Notes: a model not told the origin generated them from the letters alone. A stretch of DNA of 5,037 nucleotides from Accumulibacter sp. (GCA_031284185.1 JAITAJ010000220.1:1-5037), one strand, 5' to 3'. Positions 1-5,037 are shown, numbered from the stretch's first letter. Numbers and translations: made by a program.

Positions 1-1220
1 ATGACCACCACGGTGTTGAAGGTTTCGGCGATGCGCCGCGCGGTGATCACCGAGTAGAAGCAGTCCTCGATGGTCGACGGCGCCATCACCACCTTCGGCG
101 CGTCGCCGTGACTGCCGAAGATGGCGGTCAGCATGTCGCCCTGTTCGACCTTGGTCGGCTGCCCGGTGCTCGGGCCGCCGCGCTGGACGTTGACCACGAC
201 CAGCGGAATCTCGGCCATGACCGCCAGGCCGATGCCTTCCTGCTTCAAGGAGTAGCCGGGGCCGGAGGTGATGGTGAGGGCGCATTTGCCGGCATAGGAG
301 GCGCCGATGGCAAAGGCGCAGGCGGCGATTTCGTCCTCGGCCTGGTGCACGATGCCGCCGACTTTCTCGAAGGCTTCCGAGAGGTAATGCGAGGCCGAGG
401 TCGCCGGGGTGATCGGATACATCGCGCAGATGTCCATGCCCGAGGCCATCACGCCGAGCGCCAGCGAGACGTTGCCGTTGATCGAGATCTGCTGCCGGTT
501 GTGGGGCGTGGCCGGAATGTGGAAGGAAAATCCGATGTTGGCCCGCGCCCATCTGTAGCCGGCTTCGAGCAGCACCACGTTGGCGTCGATGACGCTCTGC
601 TCCTTCTTGCCGAAGGTCAGCGCGATCTGCTCGCGTCCCGCTTGCAGGTCGAAGTTGTAGATGTGGCAGAGAATGCCCAGGGCGAACATGTTCTTGCCGC
701 GCCGCGCGTTGGTGGTGAACTTGAGGCATTCCTCTTCCATCGGAATCTCGTAAACCCTGTAATCCGCCTCGACCAGCCGGTCGTAGGCTTCAATGTAGGA
801 TTTGACGATATTCGGGTCGGAGTGGGTCCGCCACATGTTTTCCAGCAGGATGATGCAGCCCGGCTTGAGTTCGCGGGCGTTGACCCGGCCAAGCAGCACC
901 TGCTCGTTGAAGGCCACGACGAGATCGGTCTCGTCGCCGCCGTTGGTGATGTATTCGGAGCCGATGCGGATGCGGTTGCCGGAAGCGCCGGCGACGCTGC
1001 GGGCCGGCGGACGGATTTCCGCCGGAATGATCTCCGTCGTCCACACGCCGTTGCCCATGCGCGCGGCGATCGAGCCGAGCGATTGGCCGCAACGCTGCGC
1101 GCCTTCGCCGGAATCACTGATGATCTCGACGATGTGTTCCTCGAGCGTGACGCCGGTTTTCGCGTCGTCCGCCCCGGCGCTGGCTTTGGTGGCTTTTCCC
1201 GTTGCTGTCGTTGTCGTCAT
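1..1220 (-). CDS. korA: 2-oxoglutarate:ferredoxin oxidoreductase, gamma-alpha fusion subunit KorA (partial, C-terminus outside window)
   Basis: Catalyses, with the TPP-binding KorB subunit, oxidative decarboxylation of 2-oxoglutarate to succinyl-CoA with ferredoxin as acceptor (cytoplasmic). The frame is open from the ATG at 1220 to the window edge (406 codons, no stop seen). Residues about 28-205 form the gamma domain (SDSGEGAQRCGQSLG near 35-49). The alpha, pyrimidine-binding domain starts near 250, with YPITPATSAS at 268-277 and the QRGGPSTGQPT signature at 346-356, typical of 2-oxoacid:acceptor oxidoreductases of the KorA class. Gamma-before-alpha fusion is the usual arrangement for KorA; such proteins run to about 600 residues or more, so roughly a third is missing. 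A Thr/Ala/Lys-rich tail (residues 1-22) precedes the domain. GGAA lies 9 nt upstream of the ATG. It follows nfnB after 51 nt, so is probably cotranscribed; korB is expected to the left. The 2-oxoglutarate assignment over another 2-oxoacid rests on family resemblance. Confidence 0.9.
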   Translation of the reverse strand, partial: MTTTTATGKATKASAGADDAKTGVTLEEHIVEIISDSGEGAQRCGQSLGSIAARMGNGVWTTEIIPAEIRPPARSVAGASGNRIRIGSEYITNGGDETDLVVAFNEQVLLGRVNARELKPGCIILLENMWRTHSDPNIVKSYIEAYDRLVEADYRVYEIPMEEECLKFTTNARRGKNMFALGILCHIYNFDLQAGREQIALTFGKKEQSVIDANVVLLEAGYRWARANIGFSFHIPATPHNRQQISINGNVSLALGVMASGMDICAMYPITPATSASHYLSEAFEKVGGIVHQAEDEIAACAFAIGASYAGKCALTITSGPGYSLKQEGIGLAVMAEIPLVVVNVQRGGPSTGQPTKVEQGDMLTAIFGSHGDAPKVVMAPSTIEDCFYSVITARRIAETFNTVVV

Positions 1221-1264
1221 GAGTCGCTGTTCCAAATCACGGTTGAGTATCTATGAGGAAGGCG

Positions 1265-1282
1265 TCCGGGATCAGACCCGGA
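1265..1282 (-). other. Small hairpin across the nfnB stop codon
   Basis: A 6-bp GC-rich perfect stem (TCCGGG at 1265-1270 with CCCGGA at 1277-1282, loop of 6) has the nfnB TGA in its loop on the minus-strand RNA. No U-run follows, so it is not an intrinsic terminator. It could slow decay or modulate expression between nfnB and korA, but a chance stem of this size is possible. Confidence 0.25.
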
Positions 1283-2762
1283 TGCGGGCGAAGTTGCGTT
1301 CTCCCACGTCGATGCCGAACAAGGTTTCCCCGCCGTCATGGTAGGGGCGCTTGTCATCGCGGATGCCGAGGTAGGCTTTCATGCTGGCCGCCGCCCGGCG
1401 TCCGGCGCCCATGGCCTCGATCACGGTGGCGGCGCCGGTGACGATGTCGCCGCCCGCGAAAACGCCGAGCAGCGAAGTCGCCAGGTCATCGTCGGTGTCG
1501 ATGTAGCCCCACTTGTTCAGGCGAAGCCCGGAAGTCTGGCCCATGATCGGGTTGGCGTTGGTGCCGATGGCATACACCACCAGATCGCATTCAAAGTCGA
1601 ATTCACTGCCGGCGACGGGCACCGGACGGCGGCGGCCGGAGGCGTCCGGCTCGCCGAGTTCCATGCGCACGCAACGGATGCCCCTGACGCTGCCGTTACC
1701 GTCGTCCAGAATGGCGACCGGGTTGGTCAGCCAGTGGAACTCGACGCCTTCTTCTTCCGCGTGGTGGATTTCCTCGGCGCGCGCCGGGGCTTCCTTGTGC
1801 GAGCGGCGGTAGATGCAATAGACCTTCTCCGCGCCGAGACGCAGCGAGACACGCATGGCATCCATCGCCGTGTTGCCGGCGCCGACGACCGCGACGCGCT
1901 TGCCGATCGGCTGCGGCGTGTCGAAACTCGGGAATTCCCTGGCGCGCATCAGATTGCAGCGCGTGAGTAGTTCATTCGCGGAAAGGACGCCGTTCAGGGA
2001 ATCGCCGGGACCGCCCAGCATCGTCGGATAACCGGCCCCGACGCCGACGAACACCGCGTCGCAACCTATCTCGGTGATCATCTGCTCGAGCGTGAACAAG
2101 CGCCCGACCAGCGTGTTGCACTCGAACTTGACGCCGAGTTTCTTCAGATTGCTGATTTCCGCGTCGATCACCGGGTTGGGCAGACGGAAGTCGGGAATGC
2201 CGTATTTCAGCACGCCGCCGGCCTGATGAAAGGCTTCATACACGGTGACGTCGCAACCGGCCTTGGCCATGTCGGCGGCGCAGGCCATGCCGGCCGGCCC
2301 GGAACCGACGATGCCGACCTTGAAGCCGTTCGCCTCGATGTGGGGAATGTTGACCCAACGCTCCCGGATCGCCGTGTCGCCGACGAAGCGCTCGAGCCGG
2401 CCAATGGCCACGGATTCCAGCGTCTGGCCGACGGTGCACCGGCCTTCACACTGGTTTTCCTGCGGACACACGCGGCCGCAGATGGCGGGCAGCAGACTGG
2501 TCGCGGTCAACACGTCGTAGGCGCCCCGCAAGTCTTTTTCGTTGATCTTGCGGATGAAGGCCGGGATGTCGATACCGACCGGGCAGCCCGACACACAGGG
2601 CTGATCGGGACAGAACAGGCAGCGCTCGGATTCGCGCGCCGCGTCGTCTGGATGGTAACCGCAAGCCACTTCCTCGAAGTTGCGCGCGCGCGCGGCGGGA
2701 TCCTGCTCGCGCATGGGCGTCCGTTCCTGCGGGATGCTGCGTATCGTTCTCTTCTTCGCCAT
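1272..2762 (-). CDS. nfnB: NADH-dependent ferredoxin:NADP+ oxidoreductase, large subunit NfnB (GltD-like)
   Basis: 496-residue flavoprotein of the glutamate-synthase small-subunit (GltD/NfnB/SudA) family; in Nfn complexes this subunit carries the bifurcating FAD, the NADP(H) site and two [4Fe-4S] clusters. N-terminal cysteines sit at 48, 51, 56, 60 and at 95, 99, 105, 109 (CGRVCPQENQCEGRC). In characterised NfnB one cluster has a Glu ligand, and E102 is a candidate. The FAD Rossmann motif GSGPAG is at 153-158, the NADP(H) motif GAGNTA at 294-299, and the C-terminal FAD contact FAGGDIVTGAATV at 435-447. The start at 2762 keeps the conserved MREQDP...NFEEVACGY region about 16 residues in, as usual for the family. 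It begins 6 nt after the nfnA stop with no clear Shine-Dalgarno, suggesting translational coupling. About 30 residues after the conserved core (from about 467) look like an unusual extension. A lone glutamate synthase subunit is less likely because nfnA is adjacent and no gltB is seen. Confidence 0.9.
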   Translation of the reverse strand: MAKKRTIRSIPQERTPMREQDPAARARNFEEVACGYHPDDAARESERCLFCPDQPCVSGCPVGIDIPAFIRKINEKDLRGAYDVLTATSLLPAICGRVCPQENQCEGRCTVGQTLESVAIGRLERFVGDTAIRERWVNIPHIEANGFKVGIVGSGPAGMACAADMAKAGCDVTVYEAFHQAGGVLKYGIPDFRLPNPVIDAEISNLKKLGVKFECNTLVGRLFTLEQMITEIGCDAVFVGVGAGYPTMLGGPGDSLNGVLSANELLTRCNLMRAREFPSFDTPQPIGKRVAVVGAGNTAMDAMRVSLRLGAEKVYCIYRRSHKEAPARAEEIHHAEEEGVEFHWLTNPVAILDDGNGSVRGIRCVRMELGEPDASGRRRPVPVAGSEFDFECDLVVYAIGTNANPIMGQTSGLRLNKWGYIDTDDDLATSLLGVFAGGDIVTGAATVIEAMGAGRRAAASMKAYLGIRDDKRPYHDGGETLFGIDVGERNFARIRV

Positions 2763-2768
2763 GAGTAG

Positions 2769-3674
2769 TTACCGTGTGCTGATACGTTGAGAAAGACCGG
2801 ATTTTCCGTCTGTCGCGCCGTCGATCGATTTTTGCATCCGGCAGCCTTTTTCCCAGTGTTCGAGCGCGACGCGCTCCTCCTTGGTATAACGGCGCAGGCG
2901 CATCATCAGATCGTCGAAATCGACGAGATGACCGTCGAAATCCGGGCCGTCGACGCAGGCGAACATGACCTTGTCGCCCACCTTCACGCGGCACCCGCCG
3001 CACATCCCCGTGCCATCGACCATGATCGGATTCAGGCTGACCATGGTCTTGATCCTGTACGGACGGGTCGTCTCGGCGCAGCTCTTCATCATGATCGGCG
3101 GGCCGATGGCAATGACCTCATCGACGTCGGGATGCTTCCTGAGCGCCTGCTCGATGCCCGCGGTCACGCGCCCGTGCAGTCCGATCGAACCGTCGTCGCT
3201 GCAAATGATCAGCTCGTCGCAGATCGCGTCGAATTTGTCCTGCCAGAAGACCAGATCCTTGGTGCGGAAACCGATCACGCCGATGACGTAGGCCCCGCCT
3301 TCCTTGAGCGCGCGGGCTTGCGGATAGATCGGCGCAACGCCCAGGCCGCCGCCGACGCAGATGACCTTTTTGGCATGTGAGGCAAGCGTGGGAATGCCCA
3401 TCGGCCCGACCAGCCCATACAGCGACGCGCCGACCTTGCACTCTTGCTGCATCTGCCGGGTCGTCTTGCCGACGGCCTGGATGACCAGGGTGATGGTTCC
3501 CTTTTCCCGATCGAAATCGGCAATGGTCAACGGCACCCGCTCGCCGTGCTCGCTGAACATCACGACCACGAACTGTCCCGGTTTGGCCGCCCTGGCCATC
3601 ATCGGGTGGCGGACCTCCAGCAGATAAGTGACGTCTGAAAAATCCTCGCGTTTCACGATTTCATAGTTTGACAT
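2769..3674 (-). CDS. nfnA: NADH-dependent ferredoxin:NADP+ oxidoreductase, small subunit NfnA (FNR/PyrK-like)
   Basis: 301-residue ferredoxin-NADP reductase-like protein (also annotated as sulfide/dihydroorotate dehydrogenase-like FAD/NAD-binding protein). In NfnAB it holds one FAD, the NAD(H) site and a [2Fe-2S] cluster. A flavin-binding beta-barrel occupies about 1-98, with RVPLTIAD at 46-53. The NAD-binding domain starts at VICVGGGLGVAPIYP (104-118). The cluster loop is DGTGMCGGC (220-228) plus C240, that is D220, C225, C228, C240, matching the Asp plus three Cys ligation described for NfnA. The last ~22 residues (after 279) are low-complexity. The frame stays open 66 codons upstream to 3872, but that Arg/Pro-rich stretch has no family resemblance; ATG 3674 starts the conserved MSNYEIVKRE, with GAGAG 8 nt before it. 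First gene of the operon, 6 nt before nfnB. Confidence 0.9.
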   Translation of the reverse strand: MSNYEIVKREDFSDVTYLLEVRHPMMARAAKPGQFVVVMFSEHGERVPLTIADFDREKGTITLVIQAVGKTTRQMQQECKVGASLYGLVGPMGIPTLASHAKKVICVGGGLGVAPIYPQARALKEGGAYVIGVIGFRTKDLVFWQDKFDAICDELIICSDDGSIGLHGRVTAGIEQALRKHPDVDEVIAIGPPIMMKSCAETTRPYRIKTMVSLNPIMVDGTGMCGGCRVKVGDKVMFACVDGPDFDGHLVDFDDLMMRLRRYTKEERVALEHWEKGCRMQKSIDGATDGKSGLSQRISTR

Positions 3675-3681
3675 AGGCCAT
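3661..3681 (-). CDS. Possible 6-codon mini-ORF overlapping the nfnA start
   Basis: An ATG at 3681 reads MAYVKL then TGA at 3661-3663, overlapping the first codons of nfnA in another frame. It is better served by the strong GGGGAG (3690-3695, spacing 8 nt) than is the nfnA ATG at 3674, which uses GAGAG (3683-3687). Either the strong motif loads ribosomes that restart at nfnA, or the mini-ORF is accidental. No peptide function is implied. Confidence 0.2.
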   Translation of the reverse strand: MAYVKL

Positions 3682-4316
3682 ACTCTCAACTCCCCTGACA
3701 ACCGTGGGGGTAGGTGGGGAAAAGGACGGACACGGCAGAGACAGACGCGCCGCAAACGCGAGGCTCCCGGCGAAGGGCGTTTTACCGCGTCTGAAGATCG
3801 TCGTTGGCGACACGATTGACCTTTGCTGTCTGACCGATTGACAAAACACACGGCAACCCCGAGGGGCGACATCGAGAGCCTGGTCGTGAGCCACAGGAAT
3901 CAAGTCCATCTTGCGTCCCGATTGCGAAAGGCGCTTGCGATTCCCGCCGACTCGCCCTTTTTCTCTCTCTGTCCCGCCGTTTGCCATGCGACATGGCCGC
4001 TATTTTTAATTGCAATGAATGCTCGGGGCAAATGAAAGATATTCATAAGATATTGCGTTTTTAGAACCAAGTGCCTCGTCCAGACGGAAAAAAACGCGCC
4101 TCGTCCCGATCCTGATCGATAAGTTTATATTTAACAAATAGTTATGTAATTGCTTACTTTTTGGAATTGAGAATTGTTATTTATTCGATCTATCCAGACG
4201 GACTCATTTTTTCTTCCTCGGCCGCCGGGCGCCGGAAATGCCGTCCTCGTTTCCGCCCCTGTCCGTGGCAGACGAGTCGCGGCGAAAGGGAAGGGGGGTC
4301 ATCGAGAGGCCGGGCG
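3675..4316. promoter_or_regulatory. Gene-free intergenic region upstream of nfnA with AT-rich island
   Basis: No convincing gene on either strand in about 640 nt. It lies between the terminator of the small gene to the right and the nfnA start, so the nfnA-nfnB-korA promoter should be here. From about 4116 to 4200 GC falls to about a quarter by hand count, against a GC-rich background. The best minus-strand -10-like hexamer is TATAAA at 4129-4124, but it lacks a good -35 at 16-18 nt, so I do not name a promoter. Also present: direct repeat GTCAATCG (minus strand; 3813-3820 and 3835-3842), direct repeat GCCTCGTCC (4073-4081 and 4098-4106), and inverted GCGTTTTT/AAAAACGC (4055-4062 with 4090-4097). 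No perfect FNR box (TTGAT-N4-ATCAA) was found by eye. Confidence 0.4.
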
Positions 4317-4356
4317 CGAAACAAAAACGGCCACGCCTTTCGTGAAGCGTGACCGT
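4317..4356 (-). terminator. Rho-independent terminator of the 49-residue protein gene
   Basis: On the minus strand the stem ACGGTCACGC (4356-4347) pairs with GCGTGGCCGT (4336-4327), followed by TTTTTGT (4327-4321). The one non-Watson-Crick position is a U-G pair in minus-strand RNA but an A-C mismatch on the plus strand, which supports minus-strand use. It lies 38 nt after the stop codon at 4394-4396. Confidence 0.85.
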
Positions 4357-4393
4357 CTGGCGAAGAGTGCTTGTGTGGCGCGGGTGGCTTGCT

Positions 4394-4543
4394 CTAAACG
4401 GCGTCGGCCACGAAGACGGTCATGCCGACGACGCGAATACCGGCGTATTTGGACTCGTTTCTGGCAATCCAAGTATCAACCGCATCCAGCGTCAGGTGGG
4501 AAGCGAGGACTTGTCCGGTACGTTTGTTCACGACGGAATACAT
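4394..4543 (-). CDS. Small protein of unknown function, 49 residues
   Basis: I do not recognise this protein. It starts MYSVVNKRTGQVLASHLTLD and ends with a hydrophobic, beta-like segment (IRVVGMTVFVADAV, 36-49); the middle (DAVDTWIARNESKYAG) could form a helix. It has no cysteine, signal peptide or clear membrane span, so it is probably a soluble cytoplasmic miniprotein of beta-alpha-beta character. Support for being a real gene: AAAGGA 7 nt before the ATG and a strong terminator 38 nt after the stop. The frame is open upstream to an ATG at 4732, but that extension would run through the terminator-like hairpin at 4662-4695 and has no ribosome binding site I can see, so I chose 4543. It appears monocistronic. 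Function and family remain open. Confidence 0.7.
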   Translation of the reverse strand: MYSVVNKRTGQVLASHLTLDAVDTWIARNESKYAGIRVVGMTVFVADAV

Positions 4544-4550
4544 GGTTCGA

Positions 4551-4556
4551 TCCTTT
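4551..4556 (-). promoter_or_regulatory. Ribosome binding site fixing the start of the small protein
   Basis: AAAGGA on the minus strand lies 7 nt upstream of the ATG at 4543. It is among the best Shine-Dalgarno matches in the window and decides between the 49-residue start and the 112-residue alternative. Confidence 0.75.
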
Positions 4557-4618
4557 CTATCTGATTTGACCAGTCTTGCACTGAAGCAGCAACGTTTCCC
4601 GCCATCAGCGCCGAACCT

Positions 4619-4640
4619 GCCCGGGCGTGACCGGCCGGGC
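4619..4640 (-). other. GC-rich hairpin in the presumed 5' leader of the small gene
   Basis: A perfect 6-bp stem GCCCGG/CCGGGC (4619-4624 with 4635-4640, loop of 10) sits between the upstream terminator-like hairpin and the ribosome binding site at 4551. No U-run follows. Role unknown. Confidence 0.3.
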
Positions 4641-4661
4641 AAAGAGTTGGCCAGTATCGCC

Positions 4662-4695
4662 CCAAAAAAAATCCCACACCGTCCGGCATGGGATT
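4662..4695 (-). terminator. Strong intrinsic terminator or attenuator hairpin upstream of the small gene
   Basis: On the minus strand AATCCCA (4695-4689) pairs with TGGGATT (4676-4670). The intervening 12 nt can extend the stem with GCC/GGT across one mismatch. The stem runs directly into a U-run (eight T in total, 4671-4664, the last six beyond the stem). It ends about 120 nt before the small gene's start. No larger gene ends just upstream, so it either terminates a short leader or small RNA, or acts as an attenuator. Confidence 0.75.
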
Positions 4696-4718
4696 CAAAA
4701 TCCCATCGATGCGATGGG
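4688..4718 (-). promoter_or_regulatory. Alternative hairpins (1:2 and 2:3) competing with the terminator
   Basis: In transcript order: segment 1 CCCATCG (4718-4712); segment 2 CGATGGGATT, whose CGATGGG (4708-4702) pairs with segment 1 (7 bp, loop of 3); segment 2 as ATGGGATT (4706-4699) can instead pair with segment 3 AATCCCAT (4695-4688; 8 bp, loop of 3). Segment 3 is also the left arm of the terminator. The 1:2 plus 3:4 versus 2:3 choice is the geometry of transcription attenuators. The pairings are seen in the sequence; regulation is inferred. Confidence 0.5.
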
Positions 4719-4728
4719 TCAGGGAGGG

Positions 4729-4770
4729 TCAAACGTTGCCGGCGGGAGGCGCCGAAGCAACGGGGGACAT
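4729..4770 (-). CDS. Possible leader peptide, 13 residues
   Basis: ATG at 4770 reads MSPVASAPPAGNV and stops with TGA at 4731-4729, 10 nt before segment 1 of the competing hairpins, where an attenuator leader peptide would sit. Three Pro and three Ala are mildly enriched, but there is no run of one amino acid as in classical biosynthetic leaders, and the ribosome binding site is weak (GGA, 10 nt away). It may be chance. Confidence 0.25.
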   Translation of the reverse strand: MSPVASAPPAGNV

Positions 4771-4814
4771 GATAGGAATTTCCGAAGCGGATGTCTGTTG
4801 GACATGTATGGTGT

Positions 4815-4833
4815 TTACGTAACGGAATGTAAC
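4815..4833 (-). promoter_or_regulatory. Candidate OmpR/RstA-family response regulator site
   Basis: On the minus strand GTTACATTCCGTTACGTAA contains two GTTAC half-sites exactly 10 bp apart, the helical phasing of OmpR-family tandem sites. Its core TACATTCCGTTACG matches 10 of 12 fixed positions of the E. coli RstA box as I recall it (TACATNTNGTTACA). It lies about 45 nt before the possible leader ORF. No good sigma-70 -10/-35 pair accompanies it. Confidence 0.35.
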
Positions 4834-4869
4834 TGTCTGTACGGTTCAGAGGATTTCAGAAGACAGTGC

Positions 4870-4966
4870 TTGGAGAGGACAGAAGACAGAGAAACCGAGC
4901 GCTCGGTTTTCTGTCCTCTGGACGGCGCGAAGCGCCGCAAGTTCATCTGTCTTCTGTCCTCTCCAA
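4870..4966. repeat. Perfect 21-bp inverted repeat flanking repeat unit A
   Basis: The left arm at 4870-4890 (begins TTGGAGAGGACAG) is the exact reverse complement of the right arm at 4946-4966 (ends CTGTCCTCTCCAA). Between them lie the palindrome and hairpin of repeat unit A. A degenerate extra copy of the arm motif is at 4849-4867, and CTGTCCTCT recurs at 4911-4919, 4970-4978 and 5000-5008. There is no transposase or target duplication, so this looks like an intergenic palindromic repeat or miniature element rather than an insertion sequence. Confidence 0.8.
4895..4948. repeat. Palindromic repeat, unit A
   Basis: A 54-bp unit starting with the perfect palindrome CCGAGCGCTCGG (extended to 18 bp at 4892-4909), then CTGTCCTCTGGA, then the hairpin CGGCGC-GAA-GCGCCG (4923-4937), ending TTCATCT. 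It differs from unit B by one inserted base and two substitutions. Non-coding. Confidence 0.85.
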
Positions 4967-4982
4967 CCTCTGTCCTCTGACC

Positions 4983-5037
4983 CCGAGCGCTCGGTTTTCT
5001 GTCCTCTGGACGGCGCGACAGCGCCGCAAACTCATCT
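4983..5037. repeat. Palindromic repeat, unit B (reaches the window edge)
   Basis: The second copy starts 88 bp after unit A, with the same CCGAGCGCTCGG palindrome (4983-4994) and a hairpin CGGCGC-GACA-GCGCCG (5011-5025) whose loop has one extra base. The array probably continues past 5037. The 34 bp between units is itself made of CTGTCCTCT-type motifs, unlike a CRISPR spacer. Confidence 0.85.

Noticed and set aside
108..1256. Long plus-strand open frame of 382 codons
   Set aside because: It lies antisense to korA, whose protein has unmistakable family motifs; the plus-strand product is Gly/Ala/Arg/Asp-rich with no domain. A GC-rich shadow, as are the other plus-strand frames over nfnB and nfnA.
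3838..3843. Perfect -35 hexamer TTGACA on the plus strand
   Set aside because: No -10-like sequence at 16-18 nt (GC-rich GAGGGG there) and no plus-strand gene follows.
3675..3872. 66-codon N-terminal extension of nfnA
   Set aside because: The frame is open, but the residues are Arg/Pro/Ser-rich with no family resemblance; the conserved protein starts at ATG 3674.
3661..3987. 108-codon minus-strand frame ending in MAYVKL
   Set aside because: Composition is not protein-like, there is no motif, and it overlaps the nfnA start region; only its last six codons matter, as a possible mini-ORF.
4174..4569. Plus-strand frame over the terminator and the small gene
   Set aside because: Arg-rich product with no motif; it reads through the minus-strand terminator stem and antisense to the 49-residue gene, which has a proper RBS.
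4689..4705. tRNA T-arm-like sequence on the plus strand (TGGGA-TTCAAAA-TCCCA)
   Set aside because: The loop fits TTCRANN, but no matching acceptor stem, D-arm or anticodon arm exists upstream; the hairpin is explained by the competing attenuator segments.
4394..4732. 112-residue version of the small protein
   Set aside because: The extra 63 residues would be encoded across a strong terminator hairpin and its U-run; the good RBS is at the internal ATG 4543.
4627..4980. 117-codon plus-strand frame
   Set aside because: It runs through the attenuator-like hairpins and the palindromic repeats; no RBS or domain.
4895..5037. CRISPR array
   Set aside because: Only two units are visible, at 54-55 bp too long for CRISPR repeats and with two palindromes each; the 34-bp spacer consists of the same CTGTCCTCT motif found outside, and no cas gene is present.

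Overview
The window looks like chromosome from a GC-rich proteobacterium, most likely a betaproteobacterium of the Rhodocyclales type (Thauera/Azoarcus-like). This rests on base composition, protein flavour and the gene combination, not on a marker gene. Everything I can support as coding lies on the minus strand, so transcription runs from right to left.

Left two thirds (1-3674): a compact three-gene operon. It reads nfnA (3674-2769, FAD/[2Fe-2S] subunit), a 6-nt gap, nfnB (2762-1272, GltD-like FAD/[4Fe-4S] subunit), a 51-nt gap, then korA (1220 to beyond the left edge; gamma-alpha fusion subunit of 2-oxoglutarate:ferredoxin oxidoreductase). NfnA and NfnB together are the two subunits of an electron-bifurcating NADH-dependent ferredoxin:NADP+ oxidoreductase. 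KorA, with a KorB expected just outside the window, oxidises 2-oxoglutarate to succinyl-CoA and reduces ferredoxin. The operon therefore couples a ferredoxin-reducing step of the TCA cycle to a complex that balances reduced ferredoxin, NADH and NADPH. Anaerobic aromatic degraders need such low-potential electrons for benzoyl-CoA reductase, and nitrogen fixers for nitrogenase; which applies here cannot be read from the window.

Middle (3675-4393): about 640 nt without a convincing gene. It contains a strikingly AT-rich island (about 4116-4200) that probably includes the operon promoter, several short repeats, and a strong minus-strand intrinsic terminator (4317-4356) closing the transcript to its right.

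Right (4394-5037): a small unknown protein of 49 residues with an excellent ribosome binding site. About 120-175 nt upstream of its start lie three mutually exclusive hairpins laid out like a classical attenuator (1:2, 2:3, and a 3:4 terminator with a U-run). They are preceded by a possible 13-codon leader ORF and by a GTTAC direct repeat resembling OmpR/RstA-family sites. The same stretch could instead be a short independent small RNA ending at that terminator. The last 170 nt are a palindromic repeat cluster: two 54-55 bp units with an 88 bp period, plus a perfect 21 bp inverted repeat. It runs off the right edge.
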